A stretch of 26,839 bases of DNA from Fidelibacterota bacterium UBA7303 (GTDB lineage: Bacteria; Fidelibacterota; Marinisomatia; Marinisomatales; UBA1611), in contig DKQR01000026.1 in assembly GCA_002471805.1 (NCBI GenBank), forward strand, positions 1 through 26,839, written 5' to 3'. Position numbers and translations under genes: made by a program. The notes below the pieces were generated by a model. The model made no database searches, was not told the origin of the DNA, and was given only the letters and a program-made list of their open reading frames with translations. Of this stretch, positions 16,488 to 25,170 are shown piece after piece (within the stretch, counting starts at the first letter, position 1; each line of letters begins with the position of its first letter).

Positions 16488-16510
16488 AAAAAACCCCGCT
16501 TTCGCGAGGT
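16488..16510 (-). terminator. Rho-independent terminator after tRNA-Val
   Basis: On the minus strand, directly after the tRNA, ACCTCGC pairs with GCGGGGT around a GAAA tetraloop (7 bp including one G-T pair), followed by six T. This is a textbook intrinsic terminator. It closes the dehydrogenase-lon-tRNA transcript and separates it from the amino-acid enzyme operon that begins at 16449. Confidence 0.88.
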
Positions 16511-16516
16511 CTCCTG

Positions 16517-16590
16517 TGGGCGATGACGGATTCGAACCGCCGACACCTGCGGTGTAAACGCAGTGCTCTAACCAACTGAGCTAATCGCCC
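16517..16590 (-). tRNA. tRNA-Val(UAC)
   Basis: This is a 74-base cloverleaf on the minus strand: acceptor GGGCGAT pairs with ATCGCCC, the D arm contains AGCTCAGTTGGTTAGAGC, the anticodon stem CTGCG/CGCAG holds loop TTTACAC with anticodon TAC, and the T arm carries GGTTCGAATCC. The discriminator base is A at 16517. The CCA end is not encoded (CAG follows). It begins 24 bases after the lon stop with no room for a promoter between, so it is probably processed from the lon transcript. Confidence 0.97.
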
Positions 16591-16614
16591 TGTAAATGCG
16601 GCGGCGAAATTACA

Positions 16615-19026
16615 TTATTTCCTGTTTGTGCCTGATGATTTTTTGCTGCCGTTCAAAACACCGGGGATAGCCACTTTCAGCACATCCCGTATCTCTTTGA
16701 CAAAATGGAAGGTCAAGTCCTTAGACACGTGTTCCGGAACATCCTCAAGATCTTTCCGGTTCAAATCCGGCAGAATCACCTCCGTGATACCTGAACGATG
16801 GGCCGCAGTAACTTTTTCTTTCACACCACCTATGGGCAATACATTACCACGTAATGTGATCTCGCCGGTCATGGCTACTTTTTCCTTTACAGGTTTTTTT
16901 GTAAGCAATGACACCAGGGACGTGACCATGCTGACACCAGCAGAGGGACCATCCTTTGGTATTGCTCCTGCTGGAACATGGACATGGATATCTGAAGTTT
17001 CATTGAAATTCGGGTCAATGCCAAAATCCTCCGCGTGTGACCGGACATAGGTCAACCCTGCTGTAGCAGATTCTTTCATTACATCGCCTAGTTGTCCCGT
17101 CAGAGTTAATTTGCCTTTGCCTTTCATCAAGGTAGATTCTACGAACAGAATGTCTCCGCCGGCTGCCGTCCAGGCCAGACCGGTGACTACACCAGGCTTG
17201 GTAGTGCGCTCTGCCAGCTCTGAATGAAAACGTGGTGCACCAAGATAATCGCTGACTTTTGTTTTGGTAATTTTGATCTTATTTGTTTTTTCCTCTACAT
17301 GTTTCCGGGCTACCTTGCGTAAAACATTAGCAATTTCCCGTTCCAGGTTACGAACTCCCGCTTCCCGTGTGTAAGAACGTATCAATTCTTTTATAGAACC
17401 CTCGTGGAAGGTCACTTCCTTACTGGTTAATCCATTTTCTTCTAACTGTTTTGGAACCAAATGTCGTTTTGCGATCTGGACTTTCTCATCCTCGATATAA
17501 CCGGAGAAATCCAATATTTCCATCCTGTCCCGGAGTGCGGGAGGGATGGCGTCCTGATAATTGGCAGTAGAAATGAACATAACATTGCTTAAATCGAAGT
17601 CGACCTCTAAGTAATGATCACTAAAGGAGTGATTCTGTTCCGGGTCCAATACCTCCAGCAGCGCGGAGGAGGGATCACCGCGAAAATCAGCACCGAGTTT
17701 GTCAATCTCATCCAGCATAAACACAGGATTATTTTTTCCTGCTTTTTTTATACTCTGAATGATACGTCCGGGCAACGCTCCAATATAAGTACGACGATGA
17801 CCCCGTATTTCCGCCTCATCCCGAATCCCGCCCAGGGATAACCTTACAAATTCACGACCCATGGCACGGGCAATGGATCTGCCCAGGGATGTTTTCCCTA
17901 CGCCGGGAGGACCGCCAAAACACAGAATGGGCCCGCGAACAGATCCGTTGGGGTCTTTTTTCTGCTTCAGGTTTCGAACTGCAAGATATTCTATAATTCT
18001 TTCTTTGACTTTGTCCAGACCATAATGATCTTCATCCAATATTTTCAGGGCTTCCTTTAAGTCAATCCTGTCCTTTGTTGAATCACTCCAGGGGAGGTCA
18101 GCCAACCATTCAATATAGGTCCTGGAAACATTATACTCTGGGGATTGGGTCGGGATTCGAGATAAACGATCCAGCTCTTTCAGGGCTACTTTTTCTGCAT
18201 CTTCTGGCATCTTCGCCGCTTTTATCTTATCTTCTATTTCTTTGAGTTCAACACTGCCTTCATCCTCACCCAGTTCTTTTTTAATGGTTTTCATCTGTTC
18301 ACGGAGATAATACTCTCGCTGGGTTTTTGAAATTTCATCGTGGACTTCCGACTGAATCTCCTCCCCCAGTTTGATTCGTTGCATTTCCCGGGAGATCAAA
18401 GTAAGTGCTTTTTCAATGCGGATTTTGATATTCAATTCTTCGAGGATTTCCTGTTTCTCTTTATTGGGAACTGTCATCAAGGAAATGGCTCGATCTGTCA
18501 ATCGGTTGGGTTTTTGAATATTGCTGAGCATTCCTGTATGCTCTTCCGTTAGATTGGGCGCCACATTCATCAGCTCTGAAAACGATTGCCGCAGATTATT
18601 GGATAATGCTTCCAGTTCCAGTTCATTTTCAAGGGGTTCATCATCCAAAGTATGAATTGCAGCCCTGTAATAAGGATCTACGCTGGTATAATCCAAAATC
18701 TTGACCCGCGAGATACCCTGAACAATGGCCGACTTACTGTTATCCGGCATATCAAAGACCTTCAGTACATTGGCCAGAGTCCCATAGGAATAAAGATCCT
18801 TGGGCTCCGGGTCTTCGATGGAACCATCCTCCTGAGCCACCACAACAATGTATTTCCGTTTAGGGTTCAGTTCGTTGATCAGTTTCAGGGAACGCTCACG
18901 CCCAATATAAATGGGAATAACCTGCTGCGGGAAAAGGACCGTATTCCTCAACGGCATGACCGGATACTGATCTGTATCTTCTATGGAAAAATTTTCGATT
19001 TCTTTTTCTGTCATTTTATCAGTCAT
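16615..19026 (-). CDS. lon: ATP-dependent protease Lon
   Basis: This 803-residue cytosolic AAA+ serine protease degrades misfolded and regulatory proteins. It has an N-terminal LON substrate-binding domain (about 20-215, YPVMPLRNTVLFP), a coiled-coil segment (about 220-290), an AAA+ domain with Walker A GPPGVGKT (372-379) and Walker B FMLDEID (436-442), and a C-terminal protease domain with the catalytic dyad Ser695 (PKDGPSAGVS) and Lys738 (GGVKEKVTAA), at the 43-residue spacing expected for LonA. Length is normal for LonA. The ATG at 19026 has AAGGA about 8 bases upstream; an in-frame Met5 is a possible alternative. It lies 39 bases after the small membrane protein, in line with the lipoate operon. 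Confidence 0.98.
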   Translation of the reverse strand: MTDKMTEKEIENFSIEDTDQYPVMPLRNTVLFPQQVIPIYIGRERSLKLINELNPKRKYIVVVAQEDGSIEDPEPKDLYSYGTLANVLKVFDMPDNSKSAIVQGISRVKILDYTSVDPYYRAAIHTLDDEPLENELELEALSNNLRQSFSELMNVAPNLTEEHTGMLSNIQKPNRLTDRAISLMTVPNKEKQEILEELNIKIRIEKALTLISREMQRIKLGEEIQSEVHDEISKTQREYYLREQMKTIKKELGEDEGSVELKEIEDKIKAAKMPEDAEKVALKELDRLSRIPTQSPEYNVSRTYIEWLADLPWSDSTKDRIDLKEALKILDEDHYGLDKVKERIIEYLAVRNLKQKKDPNGSVRGPILCFGGPPGVGKTSLGRSIARAMGREFVRLSLGGIRDEAEIRGHRRTYIGALPGRIIQSIKKAGKNNPVFMLDEIDKLGADFRGDPSSALLEVLDPEQNHSFSDHYLEVDFDLSNVMFISTANYQDAIPPALRDRMEILDFSGYIEDEKVQIAKRHLVPKQLEENGLTSKEVTFHEGSIKELIRSYTREAGVRNLEREIANVLRKVARKHVEEKTNKIKITKTKVSDYLGAPRFHSELAERTTKPGVVTGLAWTAAGGDILFVESTLMKGKGKLTLTGQLGDVMKESATAGLTYVRSHAEDFGIDPNFNETSDIHVHVPAGAIPKDGPSAGVSMVTSLVSLLTKKPVKEKVAMTGEITLRGNVLPIGGVKEKVTAAHRSGITEVILPDLNRKDLEDVPEHVSKDLTFHFVKEIRDVLKVAIPGVLNGSKKSSGTNRK

Positions 19027-19065
19027 TTGTATTCCTTGAGATTATTTTTTTCTGTCCCGCAAGTT

Positions 19066-19524
19066 TCATGCCAACGCTGGTCTAATGATCTTTCGGCTGT
19101 TCATCTGCAATAAATCTGCAATCATGTCATACTTATGAAGAACATCTATGGAATCCATAAAAGATTTAAACATCTTTTTGTGTTCAATCGTGGTTGCTGC
19201 CATCCTCGTATCTTTAAAATAATATGGTCCACCAGATGCTGAAACAATGTCTGACAGTAATGCGTAGTTATGCATTTCTGTTGTGAGTTCGTCCATGCCC
19301 ATGGCAGATTTTAGAAATGTTCCTTCCAGATAAGCGAATGTTACCTGCATTTCATTAACAATTTCTGTACTGTGTTTCGCCAGGTTTCCGATTTGGAGTA
19401 CGGGTCTTTTCATTGGCGGAGCAGATATTGTATTTTCAGGCTGCGCTTCTAAAATGTAGATATAGTACTCTAGGGTGCACACCACAATGCCTGAGAACAG
19501 GACCAGGATATATCTGGGATTCAT
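19066..19524 (-). CDS. Small membrane-anchored protein of unknown function
   Basis: This 152-residue protein has one N-terminal hydrophobic segment (about 5-25, YILVLFSGIVVCTLEYYIYI). It is followed by a Pro-rich linker and a largely helical domain rich in Met, containing MQVTFAYLEGTFLKSAMGMDELT and ending MNSRKIIRPALA. I recognise no family. Its ATG overlaps the lipA TGA in an ATGA junction, so it is translationally coupled to lipoyl synthase and is likely a true gene. The product is probably anchored in the inner membrane with the domain outside. No function can be assigned. Confidence 0.68.
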   Translation of the reverse strand: MNPRYILVLFSGIVVCTLEYYIYILEAQPENTISAPPMKRPVLQIGNLAKHSTEIVNEMQVTFAYLEGTFLKSAMGMDELTTEMHNYALLSDIVSASGGPYYFKDTRMAATTIEHKKMFKSFMDSIDVLHKYDMIADLLQMNSRKIIRPALA

Positions 19525-20393
19525 GATTTGTTACCTATAACGATCCTGGCTTGCTCATGGGCATGATAAGAACTACGCACCAGGGCGCCTGATTCCACAA
19601 CTTGATATCCTAGATCCAGGCCTATTTTTTTATAATCGGTAAATTCCCGGTCAGACAAATACCGCTGTACAGGGAAATGCTTCTTCGTCGGCTGGAGGTA
19701 TTGTCCCAGGGTAAAAATAGCGACTCCCAGTTTCCGCACCTGTTTCATTGTGGCTACAACTTCATTAAATGTTTCCCCGAGGCCAACCATCATACCTGTT
19801 TTTGTATGTAATCCGCAATCCACGGACAGTCTTAACACCTCCATACTTCGCTGCCAGTCAGCCTGACTGCGCACCTTTTTACTTATTCTTTCCACGCATT
19901 CCACATTGTGACTAAAAATTTCCGGTTTTGCGGCGAAAACAGTATTCAAAGCCGGCTGGTGACCTTTAAAGTCAGGAGTTAACACTTCTACCGTGCAACC
20001 TGGTACATGCTCATGAATCTGGTTGATAGTTTCCGCCCAGACCTCGGAACCATAATTGTCTTTCAGATCATCCCGATCCACAGAAGTGACCACCACATGC
20101 ATTAGATCCATTTTTTTCACCGCCATGGCTGTACGGTAGGGTTCCTGGGGATCATTCCAGGTTGGCTTTCCGGTTTGTACTGCACAAAATCCACAGGACC
20201 GGGTACAGATGTCACCCAAGATCATAATGGTAGCCGTGCGGCAATCCCAGCATTCATAAATATTGGGACAGCGCGCTTCTTCACAGACCGTATGTAGTTG
20301 GTTTGCCTGGACTACATCATTTACGAATTTAAATCCATCGGTTCGTTGAAGACGAATTTTAGGCTTGCGTGGATTAATAATCGTCTCAGTCAT
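19521..20393 (-). CDS. lipA: Lipoyl synthase
   Basis: This 290-residue radical SAM enzyme inserts two sulfurs into octanoyl groups on the E2 lipoyl domain. The auxiliary cluster ligands are Cys37, Cys42 and Cys48 (CEEARCPNIYEC, CX4CX5C). The radical SAM cluster is Cys63, Cys67 and Cys70 (CTRSCGFC, CX3CX2C). The C-terminal RSSYHA supplies the Ser ligand of the auxiliary cluster. Length and motifs are canonical. It overlaps the methyltransferase stop by 8 bases and the next gene by 4. With lipB and the E2 acceptor in the same operon, the cell makes its own lipoyl cofactor for this complex. Confidence 0.98.
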   Translation of the reverse strand: MTETIINPRKPKIRLQRTDGFKFVNDVVQANQLHTVCEEARCPNIYECWDCRTATIMILGDICTRSCGFCAVQTGKPTWNDPQEPYRTAMAVKKMDLMHVVVTSVDRDDLKDNYGSEVWAETINQIHEHVPGCTVEVLTPDFKGHQPALNTVFAAKPEIFSHNVECVERISKKVRSQADWQRSMEVLRLSVDCGLHTKTGMMVGLGETFNEVVATMKQVRKLGVAIFTLGQYLQPTKKHFPVQRYLSDREFTDYKKIGLDLGYQVVESGALVRSSYHAHEQARIVIGNKS

Positions 20394-21213
20394 TTTTTTT
20401 TTGAAAAAGATAGATCATGTATTTACGGTATTTCCTGAAAAGTGTACTGTCCAGCAGGTCCAGTTGATTTTTTTTTGCTTCGAGTTTTGGAGCCACCAAT
20501 CTCCCGATCAGTGCGGCTGTTTTTGGATAATTTTTTTTTGCTGAATGAACGCTGTACTCAATAGTTGGGTTGATGAATCGCTCAATAAAATATTTACCAT
20601 AATCCAAAGTCGGCATGGTATTGTCTGTTTGATCATATTCTCTAATAAGTTCAAACCCGTGTGCCTTAGCGCTGGACAAATATTTTTCCATATCGTGAGA
20701 CGATCTTAAATGGAGATTCTTAGAGTCATCCCAATAATGAACAAAATAATCCGATGCCAACAAATAACCGCCCGCTCGAAGTGTTTCCTGCGCTTTTTCA
20801 AATCCTTTATTAATCCTGATATAACAGGCGCTTTCGCTTTCCAATATGAGATCGTATTGTTTTTCAGGTTGGAATTTTTCAAATTTGCAATGATGAAACG
20901 TAATTTGATTATTAAATTTTTCCGCAATGGTTGATTTTTGGAAATCATCCGGTGATAATGTTTCAACTACGTACCCTTGATTAATCAAATATTCCGCATT
21001 GCCGCCAATACCGCATCCCACATCCAAAATGGAATTCACTTCATTGGGGATAAAGGATGCCAAATGTTCAATATAACGATTCTGAGCATTTTTTATATCT
21101 TGAAGCGTAATCGATTCTATTTCAACGGAATTCGGTTCACCCCAGAATCCGTAATGGAGATAGTCGGACCGGATTGTATCAGAGTATAGTTTTAAAACGT
21201 GGTCGATCGGCAT
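20386..21213 (-). CDS. SAM-dependent class I methyltransferase of unknown substrate
   Basis: This is a 275-residue protein with a Rossmann-type methyltransferase domain. SAM motif I is ILDVGCGIGGNAEYL (62-76), followed by a strand at VETLSPDD and YDLILESESACYI in place of the typical motif II. AGGYLLASDYF is the post-II strand. The C-terminal about 90 residues are basic and Tyr/Lys-rich. The layout resembles small-molecule methyltransferases (tocopherol, sarcosine or phosphoethanolamine type), but the substrate cannot be read. It is placed between E2 and lipA with a 1-base overlap upstream and 8 bases downstream, so it belongs to the lipoate operon although no methylation step is known in that pathway. 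Codon 1 ATG shares a base with the E2 stop (TAATG). Confidence 0.85.
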   Translation of the reverse strand: MPIDHVLKLYSDTIRSDYLHYGFWGEPNSVEIESITLQDIKNAQNRYIEHLASFIPNEVNSILDVGCGIGGNAEYLINQGYVVETLSPDDFQKSTIAEKFNNQITFHHCKFEKFQPEKQYDLILESESACYIRINKGFEKAQETLRAGGYLLASDYFVHYWDDSKNLHLRSSHDMEKYLSSAKAHGFELIREYDQTDNTMPTLDYGKYFIERFINPTIEYSVHSAKKNYPKTAALIGRLVAPKLEAKKNQLDLLDSTLFRKYRKYMIYLFQKKND

Positions 21214-22517
21214 TACAGATTCTGTGATAAATCCATTGTTTCCAGATAATGGCGAAGACGCTCAATGAATTTTGCACCGCCAGCGCCGTCTATCAGCCTG
21301 TGATCAAAGCCTAGTGAAATCATCATAATACTGCGGATAACAATCCCATCCCCCTGCTCCGATTCAACCACAACAGGTTGTTTTTTGACCGCACCAACAC
21401 CCAGGATACCTACATTGGGCTGATTGATGATGGGTGTTCCTACAGTGACGCCGAAGACCCCAAAATTGGTAATTGTAAAAGTGGAACCTGTTAATTCATC
21501 CGGCAAGATCTGTTTGTTGCGCGTCCGTACAGCCATATCATTCACTGCTCTGCAAAGCCCTAGAAAATTCTTCTCCTCGCAGTTTAGCATAGCCGGAACC
21601 ATGAGTCCATTTTTTACTGCAACGGCCAGGCCAATATTGATATTTTTATGATATGTAACCGATGTGCCCAAAATAGACGCGTTCATCTCAGGAAAATCCT
21701 GCAGCGTTTTTACCGTGGCATCTGCAACAAAAGGTGTATAGGTTAGGCTGAAACCTTCCCTGCTCAGAAATGGTTCGCTTTGTGTTTTTACATAATCCAC
21801 GATAGATGTCATATCCACTTCTGTCATCACATAGACATGGGCAGAAGTATCCAGGCTGGCCCGCATGTGTCCGGCGATCAGCTTCCGCATGTGGTGCATT
21901 TCTTCCGTTTTGCCTGGTATGGCAGACGATTGCGGTGACAAAGATGATTTCCGGCTTTCAGATCGTGGCTCAGGACCGGGCGACACCTTTTGCACAGCAA
22001 CTTCTCGCGGTAAAGAACCGCGTTGCTCAATGTAAGTTATAATATCTTTTTTGGTAACCCGGCCTCCCCGGCCTGAGCCCGGTATCGACTCTAATTCACC
22101 TAGGGGAATATCATTTTCTCGGGCAATCTTAAAGACGACAGGGGTGAAAAAAATTTTCCCCGCAGGCCGCTCCCTTTTTGGTTTTGGATCCTGCATCTCC
22201 CTGATAGGTCCGAGTACGCTTTTGGACTCAGAATCAACTGTTTTTTCCTTCGCCGGCTTCATTTTGTTTGCATCATTTGCATCGGTTTCTATTCTGGCAA
22301 TGACGTTGCCCACATCAATTACATCGTTCTCAGCAGCAAGAATCTCCACCAGGGTTCCGGATACAACAGAAGGAATCTCTGAATCTACCTTGTCTGTTCC
22401 TATTTCCAGGAATAACTCGTCTTTTTCTACAAAATCTCCTACCTTTTTCCGCCATTCCAGAATAGTTCCTTCTGTGATGGATTCTCCCATTTTTGGCATT
22501 ACAATATCTACTAACAT
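21213..22517 (-). CDS. 2-oxo acid dehydrogenase E2, dihydrolipoyl acyltransferase
   Basis: This 434-residue E2 core protein has one N-terminal lipoyl domain (1-78, lipoylated Lys43 in IGTDKVDSEIPS), a flexible linker (80-120), a peripheral subunit-binding domain (about 122-160, FFTPVVFKIARENDIPL, GRVTKKDI), a second linker, and the catalytic acyltransferase domain (about 205-434) with the active-site His406 and Asp410 in SLGFDHRLIDGAGG. Acyl groups made by the upstream E1 are passed from lipoyl-Lys43 to CoA. The single lipoyl domain and the E1 type favour a branched-chain 2-oxo acid or mixed pyruvate/branched-chain complex; this is not certain. It overlaps the E1 stop by one base (TAATG). Confidence 0.95.
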   Translation of the reverse strand: MLVDIVMPKMGESITEGTILEWRKKVGDFVEKDELFLEIGTDKVDSEIPSVVSGTLVEILAAENDVIDVGNVIARIETDANDANKMKPAKEKTVDSESKSVLGPIREMQDPKPKRERPAGKIFFTPVVFKIARENDIPLGELESIPGSGRGGRVTKKDIITYIEQRGSLPREVAVQKVSPGPEPRSESRKSSLSPQSSAIPGKTEEMHHMRKLIAGHMRASLDTSAHVYVMTEVDMTSIVDYVKTQSEPFLSREGFSLTYTPFVADATVKTLQDFPEMNASILGTSVTYHKNINIGLAVAVKNGLMVPAMLNCEEKNFLGLCRAVNDMAVRTRNKQILPDELTGSTFTITNFGVFGVTVGTPIINQPNVGILGVGAVKKQPVVVESEQGDGIVIRSIMMISLGFDHRLIDGAGGAKFIERLRHYLETMDLSQNL

Positions 22518-24520
22518 TAATACTCTATTAAGTCCAAAAGGGCTTCAATAATATCGTTTGTCTGAGGTAGAATTGCTTTCTCTAAAAAAGGACTGAACGG
22601 AATAGGGGCATCCTTGGCAGCGACTCGGCACACTGGTCCATCCAATAGTTCAAAAAACCTGTCTGCGATTATGGCCGAGATTTCTGCTCCAGGACCATTG
22701 GTTAAATTATCTTCGTACACAATCAATACTTTACCGGTTTTTTCTATGGATGTTCTTATTGTGTCTATATCCAATGGATTTAGGGTACGTAGATCAATAA
22801 CATCAACAATCCCGTCAGGTAATTCCTGAGATTTTATAGCATCCAAAGATTTTTGGACCATCGCACCCCAGGTAATAATGGAAATATCATTACCTTCAGT
22901 AACAATTCGTGCTTTGCCAAAAGGCAGGATATAGTTTTTGTCGGGTTCTTTCGTAACGGAATATCCCTGGCGGTACAGTCCTTTATGTTCCATAAAAAGA
23001 ACAGGATCATTCATTTGACATGCCATTTTCAAAAGTCCTTTAGCATCAGCAGCATTGGATGGATAGGCCAAATAGATTCCAGGCATGTGAATAAAATATC
23101 CGCCAATGGACTGGCTATGGCATAAACCGCCATGGATGTATCCACCTACAGTAACCCGAATCACCATTGGGCAACTCCAAACATTGTTGGATCGATAACG
23201 CAATGTAGTTACTTCATTTCGCAACTGCATCATGGCCGTCCAGATATAGTCTCCGAATTGAATTTCAACCACTGGTTTATAACCTGCCACAGACATACCT
23301 ATTGCTGTACCAATAATAGATGATTCAGCAAGGGGAGAGTTAAAAACACGTTCTTTACCAAATGCATCAGTGAGTCCTCTGGTTGCATTAAATACACCAC
23401 CTTTTGGATCGGCGACATCTTCTCCATAAATAACCATTTTATCATTCCGTTCCATTTCTTCTTTCAAAGCATGATTGATAGCGTCTACCATTACAATTTT
23501 GTCTGCTATAGCATTAAAATCGGTCTCATCGATTGAAACATCTCCGCTATAAACATGATCTAATGCTGTATCGGCATCAGGATGATCTTGCGCCTCTGCC
23601 CAATCTGCATCCCGGTTCACTTGGGCATCAATTTTATTTTGAATTTTTTCAAACTCTTTCGAAGAGATAAAATTTTCTTTAGCGCACTGACTTTTAAGAA
23701 TAGTTATAGGATCGCGGTTTCTATCTTCATCCAAAGCTTTTGACGATCGATATTTCCGATGATCATCTGAACTGGAATGAGACAGCAAACGAACCACATT
23801 AGATACTACCAATGAAGGGCCTTTTCCTCTTCGTCCCCGTTCTACAGCTTGTTTAAAAGCAAGGTTTGTTTCGAAGAAATCGGTCCCATTTACTTCATAG
23901 CGGGCCAAATTCTTATATCCCGATGCCATGGTAAAAACAGAGCTAGAAATCTGTTCCGACTTATGGGTACTGATCGCATATTCATTATCCTGAATATGGA
24001 AAATCACTGGAGCCTTTGCCAGGCTGGCCCAGTTTAATGCTTCATGATAATCGCCCTGACTTGTAGTCCCTTCTCCCGATGAGACATAAACTATTTCTTT
24101 GGTCTTTTCCATTTTTCGGGCCAGAGCACAACCTACCGCCTGTAAGAATTGTGTACCCGTTGAACTTGATTGACTCACAATCCTCAAATCTTTATGTCCG
24201 TAATGGTGCGGCATTTGCCGTCCGCCTGAATTTGGATCATCAGCTCTGGCGAGAAAGGATAGCAACTGCTCACGGCTTGTCATACCAAGGCCGATACAAA
24301 GAGCCGCATCCCGATAATAAGGAAAGATCCAATCTTCTCCAGGGCGCATGACTGCGGCGGCGGCCAGCTGTGCCGCCTCATGCCCTGAACCTCCCATATG
24401 AAAAAAACTTTTTCCCTGCTTTAACATGGTTAGCATTTTTTCATCCAATTTTCGCGCAAGCACCATTTTCTCAAACACGTCGAGAATCTGTTTTTTAGTA
24501 AATCCGTGAAGCCGGGGCAC
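22517..24520 (-). CDS. 2-oxo acid dehydrogenase E1, fused alpha and beta subunits
   Basis: This 667-residue thiamin diphosphate enzyme joins the usually separate E1 alpha (about 1-320) and E1 beta (about 340-667). The alpha part has the TPP motif from SGEGTTSQGDYHEALNW (148-164) to the Asn of QDNEYAIS (N179), and a SHSSSDDHRKYRS phospho-loop-like segment like that of branched-chain E1. The beta part has IYGEDVADPKGGVFNATRGL, FNSPLAESSIIGTAIGMS and the C-terminal transketolase domain (TEGNDISIITWGAMV, VIDLRTLNPLD). Fused E1 of about this size is common in Bacteroidetes and relatives as a 2-oxoisovalerate-type dehydrogenase. The start is GTG at 24520, sharing a base with the lipB stop TAG. Branched-chain versus pyruvate preference is unresolved. 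Confidence 0.94.
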   Translation of the reverse strand: MPRLHGFTKKQILDVFEKMVLARKLDEKMLTMLKQGKSFFHMGGSGHEAAQLAAAAVMRPGEDWIFPYYRDAALCIGLGMTSREQLLSFLARADDPNSGGRQMPHHYGHKDLRIVSQSSSTGTQFLQAVGCALARKMEKTKEIVYVSSGEGTTSQGDYHEALNWASLAKAPVIFHIQDNEYAISTHKSEQISSSVFTMASGYKNLARYEVNGTDFFETNLAFKQAVERGRRGKGPSLVVSNVVRLLSHSSSDDHRKYRSSKALDEDRNRDPITILKSQCAKENFISSKEFEKIQNKIDAQVNRDADWAEAQDHPDADTALDHVYSGDVSIDETDFNAIADKIVMVDAINHALKEEMERNDKMVIYGEDVADPKGGVFNATRGLTDAFGKERVFNSPLAESSIIGTAIGMSVAGYKPVVEIQFGDYIWTAMMQLRNEVTTLRYRSNNVWSCPMVIRVTVGGYIHGGLCHSQSIGGYFIHMPGIYLAYPSNAADAKGLLKMACQMNDPVLFMEHKGLYRQGYSVTKEPDKNYILPFGKARIVTEGNDISIITWGAMVQKSLDAIKSQELPDGIVDVIDLRTLNPLDIDTIRTSIEKTGKVLIVYEDNLTNGPGAEISAIIADRFFELLDGPVCRVAAKDAPIPFSPFLEKAILPQTNDIIEALLDLIEY

Positions 24521-25167
24521 TATGATTCTCCCAGTTTGAAATAGTACCTAAATTTGCTTCGCACAACTTTTTTTACTTTTTCCATATCTTGCGGCCGACA
24601 TAATAATTGTTCCATGGAAGTGATTCCGTGATCGAAAATTCCGCAAGGAATAATTCCATCATAAAAGGTCAAATCCGTATTCACATTGATCGAAAAACCA
24701 TGCATGGTGACCCAACGTCTGATCCGCACTCCCAGTGCAGCTATTTTTTCATCGCCAACCCAAACGCCTGTGAGCCCTTTAATTCTTTTTGCTTCGATGC
24801 CAAATTCAGAAACTGTATCAATAATAATTTGCTCTAAAGTTCGCATGTACCAGCTTATACTTTTTTTATAATGGGACAGATCCAATATCGGGTATCCCAC
24901 CAATTGTCCCGGGCCATGAAAAGTAATATCGCCTCCACGCTCGATATTGAAAACATCCACAGACTGGTCGCGGCTTTGCAGGAGGTGATTTTCATTCGCA
25001 TTTTTTCCCAGCGTATAAACGGGCTCGTGTTCCACCATTAAAAGCGTATCCTCAATTTCTCCGGCAATGCGTTTTGACTGTATCTTCTTTTGATAAGCCC
25101 ACACTTCCTGATATGGACGTTGTCCGAGATCCTGGATTATTATTTGGTCTAATTGTGTTTCAATCAT
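24520..25167 (-). CDS. lipB: Octanoyl-[ACP]-protein N-octanoyltransferase
   Basis: This 215-residue enzyme transfers octanoyl from acyl carrier protein to the lipoyl domain, the first step of lipoate synthesis. It shows the LipB signature RGGDITFHGPGQLVGYPILDL (from Arg77), the catalytic Lys141 in DEKIAALGVRI and Cys175 in IIPCGI, and HGFSINVN in between. Length is normal. It sits 3 bases after lpdA and shares one base with the E1 start, so the lipoate genes and their target complex are translated in a chain. Confidence 0.97.
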   Translation of the reverse strand: MIETQLDQIIIQDLGQRPYQEVWAYQKKIQSKRIAGEIEDTLLMVEHEPVYTLGKNANENHLLQSRDQSVDVFNIERGGDITFHGPGQLVGYPILDLSHYKKSISWYMRTLEQIIIDTVSEFGIEAKRIKGLTGVWVGDEKIAALGVRIRRWVTMHGFSINVNTDLTFYDGIIPCGIFDHGITSMEQLLCRPQDMEKVKKVVRSKFRYYFKLGES

Positions 25168-25170
25168 TTT

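Noticed and set aside
16450..16575. N-terminal extension of the dehydratase-family gene
   Set aside because: The extra codons run through the terminator and tRNA-Val and do not resemble the family; the ATG at 16449 gives a normal N-terminus.
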